Part shown: positions 41,181 to 48,120 of the stretch, piece by piece | Layout: each line of letters starts with the position of its first letter | How positions within the stretch are numbered: the first letter of the stretch is position 1 | IMG/VR virus record: IMGVR_UViG_3300008267_000004 | Location: 62,001-126,000 of that record | DNA: 64,000 bases | Reading direction: 5' to 3' (one strand) | Source of the DNA: a virus | Notes under the pieces: generated by a model | Seen by the model: only the letters and a program-made list of their open reading frames with translations | Database searches by the model: none | What the model was told of the DNA's origin: nothing | Position numbers and translations under genes: made by a program

Positions 41181-41209
41181 AGTATATCACGGGCCGGTTT
41201 AGAAGTCAA
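41181..41209 (-). promoter_or_regulatory. Promoter inside the array
   Basis: TTGACT and TATACT with a 17-nt spacer and TGA extension. It overlaps the 3' end of the upstream gene and probably drives the array to its left. Confidence 0.75.
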
Positions 41210-41492
41210 GAACTTTTTTACCGTCAGGATTTATTAGAAACTGTAAATAATTATCTCTGAATCTATTAACATCATAAATATCATGTGGGACAATAGATTC
41301 CTTCCCTCCCTCCCACCATAACACTTCTGCATATATCCCATCTGATTGGAAATTTTGAACACATCCCATAATGTATTCACCACCATCAGAAAAAAATTGT
41401 TCAGATAGTTTGGTAACACCAGCAACCCGGTACAGCACCAGATCCCCTACTTTGTATTTTATTTTTCTCTGAGTTTTCTGTTTATGTCGCAT
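41199..41492 (-). CDS. Family B array protein
   Basis: The 97-residue product has YKVGDLVLYRVAGVTK, MGCVQNFQSDG and AEVLWWEGGKESIV, then FRDNYLQFLIN. Its 3' end contains the 41181 promoter. Confidence 0.65.
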   Translation of the reverse strand: MRHKQKTQRKIKYKVGDLVLYRVAGVTKLSEQFFSDGGEYIMGCVQNFQSDGIYAEVLWWEGGKESIVPHDIYDVNRFRDNYLQFLINPDGKKVLDF

Positions 41493-41505
41493 ACCAGCCG
41501 CCGCA

Positions 41506-41781
41506 TTATCCGCTTGCTTCTAGTTCTTTTTGACACACCTCGCTAAATTCAAGATACTTCTCTCGATACTCAAGAACATCTTTTTCAGCGAAGGCTTCAT
41601 CATCACCTTCATTATCTGACCATACAAGACGATAATAATATCCACTAGTATCAAAGTTGGTAGGAATTAAAACTTCAGTAATTTCACCAATTGCATATTG
41701 TCCTTCTACTATATTTTGCTTATCATCAAAGTAATCATCTAATACAATTTCACCAACTTTGAATTTTGGTTGTGGTCTCAT
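41506..41781 (-). CDS. Family B array protein
   Basis: The 91-residue product has FKVGEIVLDDYFDDKQN, AIGEITEVLIP and YRLVWSDNEGDDE, then YREKYLEFSEV. Confidence 0.65.
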   Translation of the reverse strand: MRPQPKFKVGEIVLDDYFDDKQNIVEGQYAIGEITEVLIPTNFDTSGYYYRLVWSDNEGDDEAFAEKDVLEYREKYLEFSEVCQKELEASG

Positions 41782-41789
41782 ATTAAATC

Positions 41790-42188
41790 CTAAAACTTGT
41801 AAGTCCCAATCATGGTTTCATCAACACTATAAACAACCTTAGAAATTCCTCGTTCCTCAAGCAAAGCATGGCACATATTGCAGGGTTTGCTCATACGCAT
41901 CGAACCATCCTTCTTAGACGCACGAACAACATACATCGTTGCACCCTTTGTTACGCTACGATCAAGGCCAAGTATGGCTGAAATCTCAGCGTGATAAGTG
42001 CTGTGTCCCTTATCACTATGCCTAAACTTAGCACCAACACTAGAATACTTCTCGTTATTAACACCCAAGCCGAGGATTGCCGAACCCTTTTCAAGAACTG
42101 CACCATGCCGAAAATTACCGTATTCGCTACTAACAGCGAGTTTTTGTGCCAACTTGGAGTAACCTCCGAATCTTCTTAGATGCATCAC
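41790..42188 (-). CDS. Cytidine/dCMP deaminase-like protein
   Basis: The 132-residue protein has the zinc site HAEISAILG (HAE) and KPCNMCHALL (PCxxC), as in cytidine and deoxycytidylate deaminases. It would supply dUMP for dTTP or act on another pyrimidine. It is a metabolic gene inside the small-protein array and overlaps the next gene by 4 nt. Confidence 0.8.
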   Translation of the reverse strand: MMHLRRFGGYSKLAQKLAVSSEYGNFRHGAVLEKGSAILGLGVNNEKYSSVGAKFRHSDKGHSTYHAEISAILGLDRSVTKGATMYVVRASKKDGSMRMSKPCNMCHALLEERGISKVVYSVDETMIGTYKF

Positions 42189-42463
42189 TCAGGCTGAATA
42201 TCGTTTCCATCGAGATCCTCCGGCTTAAAATGAAGCCCCATAGCTTCGTTAATACACTTCATCATGAACTTACCAGAACGAACAAATGCCTCTTTTTCAT
42301 ATCCTGGCATTGATTCGTCTGACCACTCAATTGCATATAATTTTGTAGATTCATCATAACCAACAACAGTTCCTACAATTGGTGATTCATGTTCTTGTGA
42401 CGGTTTTGCGTAGATCATATCACCATTCTTAATTTCTACTTTAGTCTCTGGCTTCTTCTTCAT
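42185..42463 (-). CDS. Family B array protein
   Basis: The 92-residue product has IKNGDMIYAKPSQEHES, GTVVGYDESTKLYAIEWSDE and a helical tail. Confidence 0.65.
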   Translation of the reverse strand: MKKKPETKVEIKNGDMIYAKPSQEHESPIVGTVVGYDESTKLYAIEWSDESMPGYEKEAFVRSGKFMMKCINEAMGLHFKPEDLDGNDIQPE

Positions 42464-42716
42464 TTTCGTATCCCTCAAGTGTTTCCACAAGTAAATGTTT
42501 ATATCTAGCTATTGAACCGCTATCGTAGCTCATGAGTTCATCTTCGTCGTTCCAAAGAACATGATATTCTTTATATCCCTTAATAACACCTGGAGTAATT
42601 TCCGAAATATAACCAATAATTGGTACATCCATTGAATCAAAATAATCTGGCTCTACACACATAACCAGATCGCCAACTTTATGCTTTTCAAAATTTACTT
42701 TGTAACCACTAGGCAT
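42441..42716 (-). CDS. Family B array protein
   Basis: The 91-residue product has HKVGDLVMCVEPDYFD, GYISEITPGVIKG and YHVLWNDEDELM. Confidence 0.65.
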   Translation of the reverse strand: MPSGYKVNFEKHKVGDLVMCVEPDYFDSMDVPIIGYISEITPGVIKGYKEYHVLWNDEDELMSYDSGSIARYKHLLVETLEGYENEEEARD

Positions 42717-42922
42717 GGCTCATTTACCTTATCTTCTACCCATTCTTCTGCAAACCAACCACAATCAACACCAAATTCACCTAAATCTTCAGAAGGCTCG
42801 CAGAAGTGAATAAGATAATCATTATATCTTCCACGATGATTTTTTTTCTTGATTATCACTCCAAGACCATAATATTCATCATATATCAATTGACCGTTCT
42901 TGAATTTGAATTGGCAATCCAT
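42695..42922 (-). CDS. Family B-like array protein
   Basis: The 75-residue product has FKNGQLIYDEYYGLGVIIKK and DYLIHFCEPSEDLGEF, with SEP as an LDEPD echo. Confidence 0.6.
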   Translation of the reverse strand: MDCQFKFKNGQLIYDEYYGLGVIIKKKNHRGRYNDYLIHFCEPSEDLGEFGVDCGWFAEEWVEDKVNEPCLVVTK

Positions 42923-43148
42923 TTAACGCATCCTGATAGTTTTGAATAATCTCAGCAATAAAGTTTGCTTCGTCGCTGTACCAATCATCATCGTTATCGT
43001 CAAAGATGATGTTGTATGGGAATGAAGTATTAGGATTTTTATCTATCGCAACAATCACTCCAATAGAGGGTTGAAGAAATTTATGATCTTCTCTATCTGG
43101 TTTTGGTAGAAACAAAACAGGTGTACCAACTTTATAATCCGTATCCAT
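42879..43148 (-). CDS. Family B array protein
   Basis: The 89-residue product has YKVGTPVLFLPKPDRED, GVIVAIDKNPN and YNIIFDDNDDDWYSDE. Confidence 0.65.
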   Translation of the reverse strand: MDTDYKVGTPVLFLPKPDREDHKFLQPSIGVIVAIDKNPNTSFPYNIIFDDNDDDWYSDEANFIAEIIQNYQDALNGLPIQIQERSIDI

Positions 43149-43395
43149 ATTCCTCACTCAACCTTTCAGCTTCTTCTGGCATCATCTTGCCGTTAACAGC
43201 TTGTTTCCAATACAGTTCAACCCAAGGTTCTTCATACCATGAATCTTCATCATCTTCCCAGATGATTCTGTATACGTATTCGTTGTCCTCTTCTTTTATG
43301 TCCACAATTGCGCCCAACTGTGGGGTCATAATTTTTTCGTAATTGGGTCCAGTATCTATATAACAAACAACTGGAGTTCCTATCTTAAGGATCAT
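43132..43395 (-). CDS. Family B array protein, first of the array
   Basis: The 87-residue product has LKIGTPVVCYIDTG, GAIVDIKEEDNEYVYRIIWED and WVELYWKQAVNG. Confidence 0.65.
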   Translation of the reverse strand: MILKIGTPVVCYIDTGPNYEKIMTPQLGAIVDIKEEDNEYVYRIIWEDDEDSWYEEPWVELYWKQAVNGKMMPEEAERLSEEYGYGL

Positions 43396-43426
43396 TGTTT
43401 TTCCTTTAGGTCAAGAAAAGTCAATT

Positions 43427-43600
43427 TCATGGGTTATATTTTTCCACAATATTAATATCCAACAAGATACCACACCAAGGACAATACGTAATTGGTTGTG
43501 GTTCCATGATTAAATAGAATCTATCAACTTCGTAATTAAAATAGATTCCATAACGTTCAGACTCATCACAACATTTTACGTCTACTGTATCGTTTGCCAT
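43427..43600 (-). CDS. Small cysteine-rich protein
   Basis: The 57-residue product has VKCCDESERYGIYFNYE and YCPWCGILL, likely one zinc. It is the first gene upstream of the array. ATG 43600 overlaps the upstream stop. Confidence 0.6.
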   Translation of the reverse strand: MANDTVDVKCCDESERYGIYFNYEVDRFYLIMEPQPITYCPWCGILLDINIVEKYNP

Positions 43601-43845
43601 TATGCCTTCCTGTTCCGCTCATTGTGCTTACGGAGCCTTTCTGAGTTTCTTTTAGCTAACAACGTAGCCGTCTTTAGCTGTTGCATTAATCTGATATGCC
43701 TATCTTGTTTTGCACGCTCCATATCCTTTATAAACCTACGATCAAGAACCCAGCTTTCAATCTTTGGAAGAATAAAGAGGTTCCAGATGTTAAAGAAGAA
43801 GATAGTACAGTTAATGAAAATAATCATATACAGTACATCACGCAT
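43600..43845 (-). CDS. Membrane-anchored basic helix protein
   Basis: The 81-residue product has one N-terminal TM helix (VLYMIIFINCTIFFFNIW) and a long basic helical C-terminus (KRNSERLRKHNERNRK). Function is unknown. Confidence 0.65.
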   Translation of the reverse strand: MRDVLYMIIFINCTIFFFNIWNLFILPKIESWVLDRRFIKDMERAKQDRHIRLMQQLKTATLLAKRNSERLRKHNERNRKA

Positions 43846-44186
43846 TACGCCTTACCCTTGTGATTGGTGTTACCCTCAAACACGGCAACAGTCTGATAAG
43901 CAAAACCGGGTGACGACTTAAGTCCATGACCAATCTGGCATGACTTACCCTTGTGGAAACCGCTGTTTACCTGCCAGAAATCAATATAGGCAGCACGATC
44001 AGCTTCCGTATTGAAGCGCATAATGGACACGCCTGCCTGCTTACCGTCAGAATTCTGCACACCAGCATAACGAACAGTAGTCTCGTCGCTGCAATCAACA
44101 CAGTGAGTAGACAAACCACCAGCAGCACGCTTTGCCTTACTAAACGTATCAAACTCACCACCACACTCAACACATTCGCGGATCAT
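43845..44186 (-). CDS. Zinc-ribbon protein
   Basis: ATG 44186 (MIRECVECGGEFDTF) follows AGAGGT. The 113-residue protein has CVECGGEF and HCVDCSDE, a zinc ribbon, and then a basic C-terminal part with FHKGKSCQIG. The promoter is at 44231-44259. Confidence 0.65.
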   Translation of the reverse strand: MIRECVECGGEFDTFSKAKRAAGGLSTHCVDCSDETTVRYAGVQNSDGKQAGVSIMRFNTEADRAAYIDFWQVNSGFHKGKSCQIGHGLKSSPGFAYQTVAVFEGNTNHKGKA

Positions 44187-44230
44187 ATAAACCTCTGAAA
44201 AAGTGGTATAAGCGCCCAAACCCAGCAGAT

Positions 44231-44259
44231 AGTATAGCAAAAACTGGCTGTGAAGTCAA
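44231..44259 (-). promoter_or_regulatory. Early-type conserved promoter
   Basis: TTGACT and TATACT with a 17-nt spacer; upstream GTTCTATCCGTGCAGTTTTT. The upstream block partly overlaps the T-tail of the terminator at 44294-44317. Confidence 0.8.
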
Positions 44260-44293
44260 CCAGGAAAAAAACTGCACGGATAGAACAAAAAAA

Positions 44294-44317
44294 CCCCGCC
44301 TAACTTAATAGGCGGGG
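44294..44317 (-). terminator. Terminator of the tRNA/ncRNA transcript
   Basis: ACCCCGCCT pairs with AGGCGGGG-type sequence and seven T follow on the minus strand, ending the tRNA cluster. Confidence 0.88.
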
Positions 44318-44329
44318 TAAGTGGAAACC

Positions 44330-44545
44330 ACACTAGAATATAATAATGTGTAGCTTATCGGGTTTTGCCATCTCTTCGCGGGCAAGTCACTAGATGCACT
44401 TCAATAACTTTCTAGGCTCTCCATGGGAACATGGAAGGGATAAATGTATGTAAAAATAAAAAGTCCCAAAACCTAGACTGGTGTTCATCAGCATCGTAAA
44501 ACACCATTTACTGTAAAATATGTCCTATCCACTTAGTTCTGAATT
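44330..44545 (-). ncRNA. Structured RNA family T, copy A
   Basis: The RNA carries the family core at 44358-44393: CTAGTGA, a CTTGCC/GGCAA stem, GCGAAGA loop, CCCGA. It also has a TCCATG/CATGGA hairpin with a TTCC loop and GGTGTT/AACACC. It lies between tRNA-Ser(GCT) and the terminator. Confidence 0.5.
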
Positions 44546-44555
44546 AAGTACAAAT

Positions 44556-44644
44556 TGGCGGAAAGTGTTGGATTTGAACCAACGGACCCTTTAGGGATCG
44601 ACAGTTTAGCAAACTGCTCGTTTAAGCCGCTCACGCAACTTTCC
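44556..44644 (-). tRNA. tRNA-Ser (GCT)
   Basis: This 89-nt class II tRNA has a long variable arm and encoded CCA. The loop TTGCTAA gives GCT and G73 is present. Confidence 0.92.
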
Positions 44645-44652
44645 ATGAAAAC

Positions 44653-44728
44653 TGGAGAGGGTAGTAAGATTCGCACTTACGATTGGGAGTTTTGCAGGCT
44701 CCTGCCTTACTCTCTTGGCTATACCCTC
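44653..44728 (-). tRNA. tRNA-Cys (GCA)
   Basis: This 76-nt cloverleaf has loop CTGCAAA and encoded CCA; U73 is present as expected for cysteine. Confidence 0.92.
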
Positions 44729-44731
44729 ATA

Positions 44732-44820
44732 TGGAGGAAGAAGTGAGATTCGAACTCACGGACCCTTGTGGGATCTCTTGTTTTCTAGACAAGTACCATA
44801 AACCGCTCGGTCATTCTTCC
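44732..44820 (-). tRNA. tRNA-Ser (AGA)
   Basis: This 89-nt class II tRNA has a CTTGT/ACAAG anticodon stem and loop CTAGAAA, giving AGA. A34 is rare for serine in bacteria and would have to be unmodified or become inosine. Confidence 0.88.
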
Positions 44821-44827
44821 AAAAAAT

Positions 44828-44903
44828 TGGTAGGTTCAACAGGAATTGCACCTGTACTCTCTCGATTATCAGTCGAGTGCTTTACTAATTAAGCTATGAA
44901 CCC
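44828..44903 (-). tRNA. tRNA-Ile (GAT)
   Basis: This 76-nt cloverleaf has loop CTGATAA in a CTCGA/TCGAG stem and encoded CCA. Confidence 0.92.
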
Positions 44904-44909
44904 TCACAA

Positions 44910-45170
44910 AGCAAGTAGTTAACAGGGACACTTCGACTATGGTCCCCAATGGGATCGAAGAAATGTCCTTTTCGATGGGTAACTATCTTCGCTGTTACCA
45001 CACTAGAGTTATTTTTTAGCTTTTAGGCCCATTCCAGATTCTAAGTCTAGGGGAACCAAGGGGGCTTAATCACCAACCCACCTATTATCCCACGCCAGGG
45101 ATTCATCTAGCTAACTACAAAAAGTAACCCATCAGTTTGAGGATACTAAGTTTCAGCATAGCCTTGACAG
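44910..45170 (-). ncRNA. Structured RNA family T, copy B
   Basis: The core at 44972-45006 reads CTAGTG, a GGTAAC/GTTACC stem around AGCGAAGATA, then CCATCGA. Next to it a bipartite stem GGACA+TTCGA/TCGAA+TGTCC encloses a CCCC/GGGG-type hairpin. The other bases are also rich in short stems. It lies between tRNA-Asp and tRNA-Ile. Confidence 0.55.
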
Positions 45171-45180
45171 GTTTTGTTAT

Positions 45181-45258
45181 TGGCGAGGAGTACGGGACTT
45201 GAACCCGTGATCTCTGGCGTGACAGGCCAGTGCTTTAAACCAACTAAGCTAACTCCCC
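45181..45258 (-). tRNA. tRNA-Asp (GTC)
   Basis: This 78-nt cloverleaf has loop CTGTCAC in a CTGGC/GCCAG stem; G73 and CCA are encoded. Confidence 0.92.
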
Positions 45259-45269
45259 ATTAAAAGATT

Positions 45270-45354
45270 TGGTAGGGTCAGTCGGATTCGAACCGACACT
45301 CCTTGCGGAACCAGATTTTGAGTCTAGCGTGGCTACCTGTTACACCATGACCCC
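45270..45354 (-). tRNA. tRNA-Leu (CAA)
   Basis: This 85-nt class II tRNA has loop CTCAAAA and A73; CCA is encoded. Confidence 0.92.
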
Positions 45355-45356
45355 AC

Positions 45357-45714
45357 AAAAAGAACAGCATAAGGTGTGTTACTACACCAAAAGGAACCCA
45401 TACTTGCTACTTTGCATACCTCACGTTATCATCCGCTTGGCACTGTTCTGCTTGTATGCCGGGCATTCTCCTATTCCCCAACCCAGCAGGACTGATTTAT
45501 TTACAATTAAGTTAGTCGTGGTTTACCTACTTAACCCGGCTGATTACGGTTTTGAACCATCTATAGTTTATCGGGGTTTCCATAGACAATTTTCAGTACG
45601 CTTTCGCTCTGTCCACGCTGGAAAACAGCTTAACTAACACCTGCCTAGGATTTCGTCCTACTCATTATAAGATGGCTACTCTTAAGCCAACTTCCCGTAT
45701 GCTGTTTACAACTA
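45357..45714 (-). ncRNA. Structured RNA block E (358 nt)
   Basis: No ORF with a ribosome site is seen. Hairpins include TAGGA/TCCTA, GGTGT/ACACC, a long-range AGAACAG/CTGTTCT pair and a GCGAAAGC tetraloop segment. Position between tRNA-Gln and tRNA-Leu suggests cotranscription and processing with the tRNAs. Confidence 0.4.
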
Positions 45715-45716
45715 TT

Positions 45717-45791
45717 TGGTTCCGGTAGATGGATTCGAACCACCGTTCACAGATTCAAAGTCTGCTGTCCTGCCAGTTAGACGATACCGGA
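45717..45791 (-). tRNA. tRNA-Gln (TTG)
   Basis: This 75-nt cloverleaf has loop CTTTGAA and encoded CCA. Confidence 0.92.
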
Positions 45792-45796
45792 TCAAA

Positions 45797-45881
45797 TGGT
45801 GGGCAAGGTCGGAATCGAACCGACACTCCTTTCGGAACTGGCTTCTAAGACCAGCGCGGCTACCAGTTACGCCACCTGCCC
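45797..45881 (-). tRNA. tRNA-Leu (TAG)
   Basis: This 85-nt class II tRNA has loop CTTAGAA in a CTGGT/GCCAG stem; A73 and CCA are encoded. Confidence 0.92.
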
Positions 45882-45890
45882 ATACTACTA

Positions 45891-46289
45891 TTAGAAATCT
45901 ACAATCTTCTTGAATTCAGTACCCGGTTCCATAACCAAGGGTTCCTCGCGTACCTCTACCCAACCGCTGTAGTAGCCGTTTGATGAGTTACGGAATTCAA
46001 TCGTACAGTGACCCTTATCGGTCTTAACCTTGATCATGTTAACCTGGATAAGGTTATAGTTGTCCTCCCATGAATCCCCGCCAACATTCTCGTATTCAAG
46101 GAACTTGGCATTGTCAAACACCAGAGCGTTATCACAATGTTCAAACCATGAATTAGAACAACAATCACCGTAGGCGTTAAGGCTATACCACACACCATCA
46201 ACCTTCCACATCATAACGTCGCGGTTCTGGTTGATAAGCGCATCAGTAATCGTTTTGCCCACCATCGGCTCAAAATCATTATAACCCAT
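45891..46289 (-). CDS. DUF7448-like protein
   Basis: The 132-residue protein has WYSLNAYGDCCSNSWFEH, the YGDCCSxSWxE signature of small phage proteins grouped as DUF7448, and ends MEPGTEFKKIVDF. The function of the family is unknown. It is one of the few protein genes inside the tRNA cluster. Confidence 0.7.
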   Translation of the reverse strand: MGYNDFEPMVGKTITDALINQNRDVMMWKVDGVWYSLNAYGDCCSNSWFEHCDNALVFDNAKFLEYENVGGDSWEDNYNLIQVNMIKVKTDKGHCTIEFRNSSNGYYSGWVEVREEPLVMEPGTEFKKIVDF

Positions 46290-46339
46290 AATACACCTAT
46301 ACGATTTGTGGCGGCTGGCAGGCCGCGTTAGACAAAATT

Positions 46340-46413
46340 TGGTGCTTCCACTCAGAATCGAACTGAGAACGCTGCGTTACAAAGGCAGAGTTATACCGTT
46401 TAACTATAGAAGC
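46340..46413 (-). tRNA. tRNA-Thr (TGT)
   Basis: This 74-nt cloverleaf has loop TTTGTAA giving TGT; the last anticodon-stem pair is a C-C mismatch. Confidence 0.85.
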
Positions 46414-46424
46414 ATGATGAATCT

Positions 46425-46630
46425 GCAATTGAAAGATTGAATTTCAATGGGGTTTGCAAGCCCTATTCAACCCTTGTCGATGGCAAACGATCTTCGCTGT
46501 TTGCACACTAGCTGCTTTGTTTGTTAATTGCTCTGATGCCGCTTAACAGAGTTGGCAACTCCTAGTCGTCAGTTTGCATGGTGTAAGTAGCAAAACATCC
46601 ACTAAAGTTATTCATCTATCTTTTGCAGAT
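46425..46630 (-). ncRNA. Structured RNA family T, copy C
   Basis: The core at 46477-46511 reads CTAGTG, a GCAAAC/GTTTGC stem around AGCGAAGATC, then CCATCGA. The adjacent stem TTGAAT/ATTCAA encloses a GGG/CCC hairpin, the same layout as copy B with different bases. Confidence 0.55.
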
Positions 46631-46636
46631 TCAAAT

Positions 46637-46711
46637 TGGTTGGAGAACTAGGATTCGAACCTAGATAGGCAGATTCAGAGTCTGCCGTCCTGCCCGTTAG
46701 ACGATTCCCCA
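46637..46711 (-). tRNA. tRNA-Gln (CTG)
   Basis: This 75-nt cloverleaf has loop CTCTGAA in a GCAGA/TCTGC stem and encoded CCA. Confidence 0.92.
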
Positions 46712-46716
46712 ACAAA

Positions 46717-46793
46717 TGGCGAGGATAGTAGGAGTTGAACCTACAACTTCCAGACTCGTAATCTGGTACTCTCTCCAATTGAGTTATATCCCC
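46717..46793 (-). tRNA. tRNA-Arg (ACG)
   Basis: This 77-nt cloverleaf has loop TTACGAG in a CCAGA/TCTGG stem. A34 is normally deaminated to inosine by host TadA. Confidence 0.92.
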
Positions 46794-46797
46794 ATGT

Positions 46798-46871
46798 TGG
46801 CAGGTCGTGAAGGAATCGAACCCTCGTCAACTGATTTGGAGGCAGTTATGTTTCCATTACACTAACGACCC
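46798..46871 (-). tRNA. tRNA-Trp (CCA)
   Basis: This 74-nt cloverleaf has loop CTCCAAA giving CCA, G73 and encoded CCA end; the last anticodon-stem pair is mismatched. Confidence 0.88.
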
Positions 46872-46878
46872 ACTAACC

Positions 46879-47259
46879 TTACGTTTCTGACTTTGTTTCC
46901 TCTGCTGGGGTTTCATCCTTAACATAACGCAGGGCAAGATGATTAAAGATATCTACCTTGACGTTATAACTAAGTTCAACCTCAACAATATCGCAGTTCA
47001 GATATGGATTGTGCTTCATATCAGCAAATGCACCAAAGTCAAACGTGCTAAATCTTCCATCCTGTCCACGCTTTAGAACAGCATTTCTTCCGTAATAATT
47101 ATCTTTGTATACATTGGTTAGATGTAGGTTAAGAGTCTTTAACGAATCCCACATTTTACCATGACGACCAAAACACGGCCAACTTGATCCAGATGAAAAA
47201 AGACCATCTTTACGACGACGAATCATATAGATTTTATTTTCTTCCTGCTTTTCCTTCAT
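46879..47259 (-). CDS. Hypothetical 126-residue protein
   Basis: The protein has a KIYMIRRRKDGLFSSG start like phage proteins that mimic RKDG loops, a central NAVLKRGQDGRFS and an acidic end. I do not recognise it. It lies between tRNA-Glu and tRNA-Trp. Confidence 0.65.
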   Translation of the reverse strand: MKEKQEENKIYMIRRRKDGLFSSGSSWPCFGRHGKMWDSLKTLNLHLTNVYKDNYYGRNAVLKRGQDGRFSTFDFGAFADMKHNPYLNCDIVEVELSYNVKVDIFNHLALRYVKDETPAEETKSET

Positions 47260-47286
47260 ATTATCCTCAAGTAGTTAGAACATATT

Positions 47287-47361
47287 TGGTGACCCTACAG
47301 GGAATTGAACCCTGATCTAGAGATTGAGAATCTCTTGTCCTAACCTTTAGACGATAGGGCC
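47287..47361 (-). tRNA. tRNA-Glu (CTC)
   Basis: This 75-nt cloverleaf has loop TTCTCAA in an AGAGA/TCTCT stem. Confidence 0.92.
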
Positions 47362-47365
47362 AAAT

Positions 47366-47441
47366 TGGGGTGGACAACGGGAATCGAACCCGTATAGCCG
47401 GAGTCACAGTCCAGTACTTTAACCATTTAAGATATGTCCAC
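47366..47441 (-). tRNA. tRNA-His (GTG), no encoded G-1
   Basis: This 76-nt cloverleaf has loop CTGTGAC and C73. The base before G1 is T, so the usual G-1 opposite C73 is not encoded. Confidence 0.88.
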
Positions 47442-47446
47442 ACTTT

Positions 47447-47523
47447 TGGTTGAAACGGTGGGAGTCGAACCCACAATAATCTGCGTATGAGACAGATGCT
47501 TTAACCTGTTAAGCTACGTTTCA
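47447..47523 (-). tRNA. tRNA-Met or Ile2 (CAT)
   Basis: This 77-nt cloverleaf has loop CTCATAC. The first acceptor pair is intact, so it is not an initiator; elongator Met or lysidine-type Ile cannot be separated by eye. Confidence 0.88.
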
Positions 47524-47530
47524 ACGATCT

Positions 47531-47605
47531 TGGTCGGAACAACAGGATTTGAACCTGTAACATTCTGCGTGTAAAGCAGACGCTCTACCATTGAGCTATG
47601 TTCCG
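47531..47605 (-). tRNA. tRNA-Val (TAC)
   Basis: This 75-nt cloverleaf has loop TTTACAC in a TCTGC/GCAGA stem. Confidence 0.92.
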
Positions 47606-47617
47606 ATAAAACAAAAT

Positions 47618-47694
47618 TGGTCGGGGTAGCAGGATTCGAACCTGCGACCTCTTGATCCCAAATCAAGCGCACTACCAAGCTGTGCTATACCCCG
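47618..47694 (-). tRNA. tRNA-Pro (TGG)
   Basis: This 77-nt cloverleaf has loop TTTGGGA in a CTTGA/TCAAG stem. Confidence 0.92.
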
Positions 47695-47698
47695 GTTA

Positions 47699-47785
47699 TG
47701 GTGGGAGATGAAGGAGTCGCGCCTACGGAGTCCCATGGACGATAGATTTACAGTCTACCCCGTCCCTCTAACGGTATAACCTCCC
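47699..47785 (-). tRNA. tRNA-Tyr (GTA) with aberrant T-loop
   Basis: This 87-nt class II tRNA has loop CTGTAAA and a long variable arm. The T-loop reads CGCGACT instead of TTCGANT and the T-stem has a mismatch, so it may be decayed or unusual. Confidence 0.8.
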
Positions 47786-47799
47786 ATTTCTAATTATCT

Positions 47800-48120
47800 T
47801 AACAGTCTCCAAAAAAAGTCCAGCTTTTTCGCCAAGAAGCTGGAAACTTGTTCGATGCTGGCTGATTTATAGCTTTCGCTATACGAGAACCACTCGCTTT
47901 CTTAATGTTAGTGGAACCTTTTTGCTCCATCGCAAGCATTGGCAGTTCCAAGCCAAAATCTTTTTTCTGTGAGTTGATTGCCCGAAAGGAAACACAGATG
48001 GTAGATTAGACCGAAAAAGAAAGACGAGTCAGTACCGCTTAATTGCAGTTAAGCTTCCTTCGCTTCTGCAAGAACCGCACATAAGATTCCCGCTCATATT
48101 GGGGAATCTTATGTGCGCTC
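47800..48120 (-). ncRNA. Structured RNA, family D copy 2
   Basis: Elements on the minus strand are a 15-bp stem GCACATAAGATTCCC with its complement (48077-48116), GCTTAA/TTAAGC, CTGTG/CACAG (47967-47997), a TATAGC-GAAA-GCTATA tetraloop hairpin and a final CCAGCTT/AAGCTGG with seven T (47820-47843). Two blocks match 12530-12656. Confidence 0.6.

Noticed and set aside
44555-45913. Plus-strand ORFs with GFEPT-like peptides across the tRNA cluster
   Set aside because: These are antisense readings of tRNA T-arms (GGTTCGAATCC); they are a known kind of false gene call and have no ribosome sites.
44330-46630. Assigning the tRNA-linked RNAs to GOLLD, ROOL or RNase P
   Set aside because: The context fits GOLLD/ROOL but the blocks are only about 200-360 nt and I cannot match conserved segments; RNase P core motifs are not seen.
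47796-47825. Promoter (TGGACT...GATAAT) upstream of tRNA-Tyr
   Set aside because: The -35 lies in the terminator stem and T-run and the spacing is off; it is better explained by the terminator.
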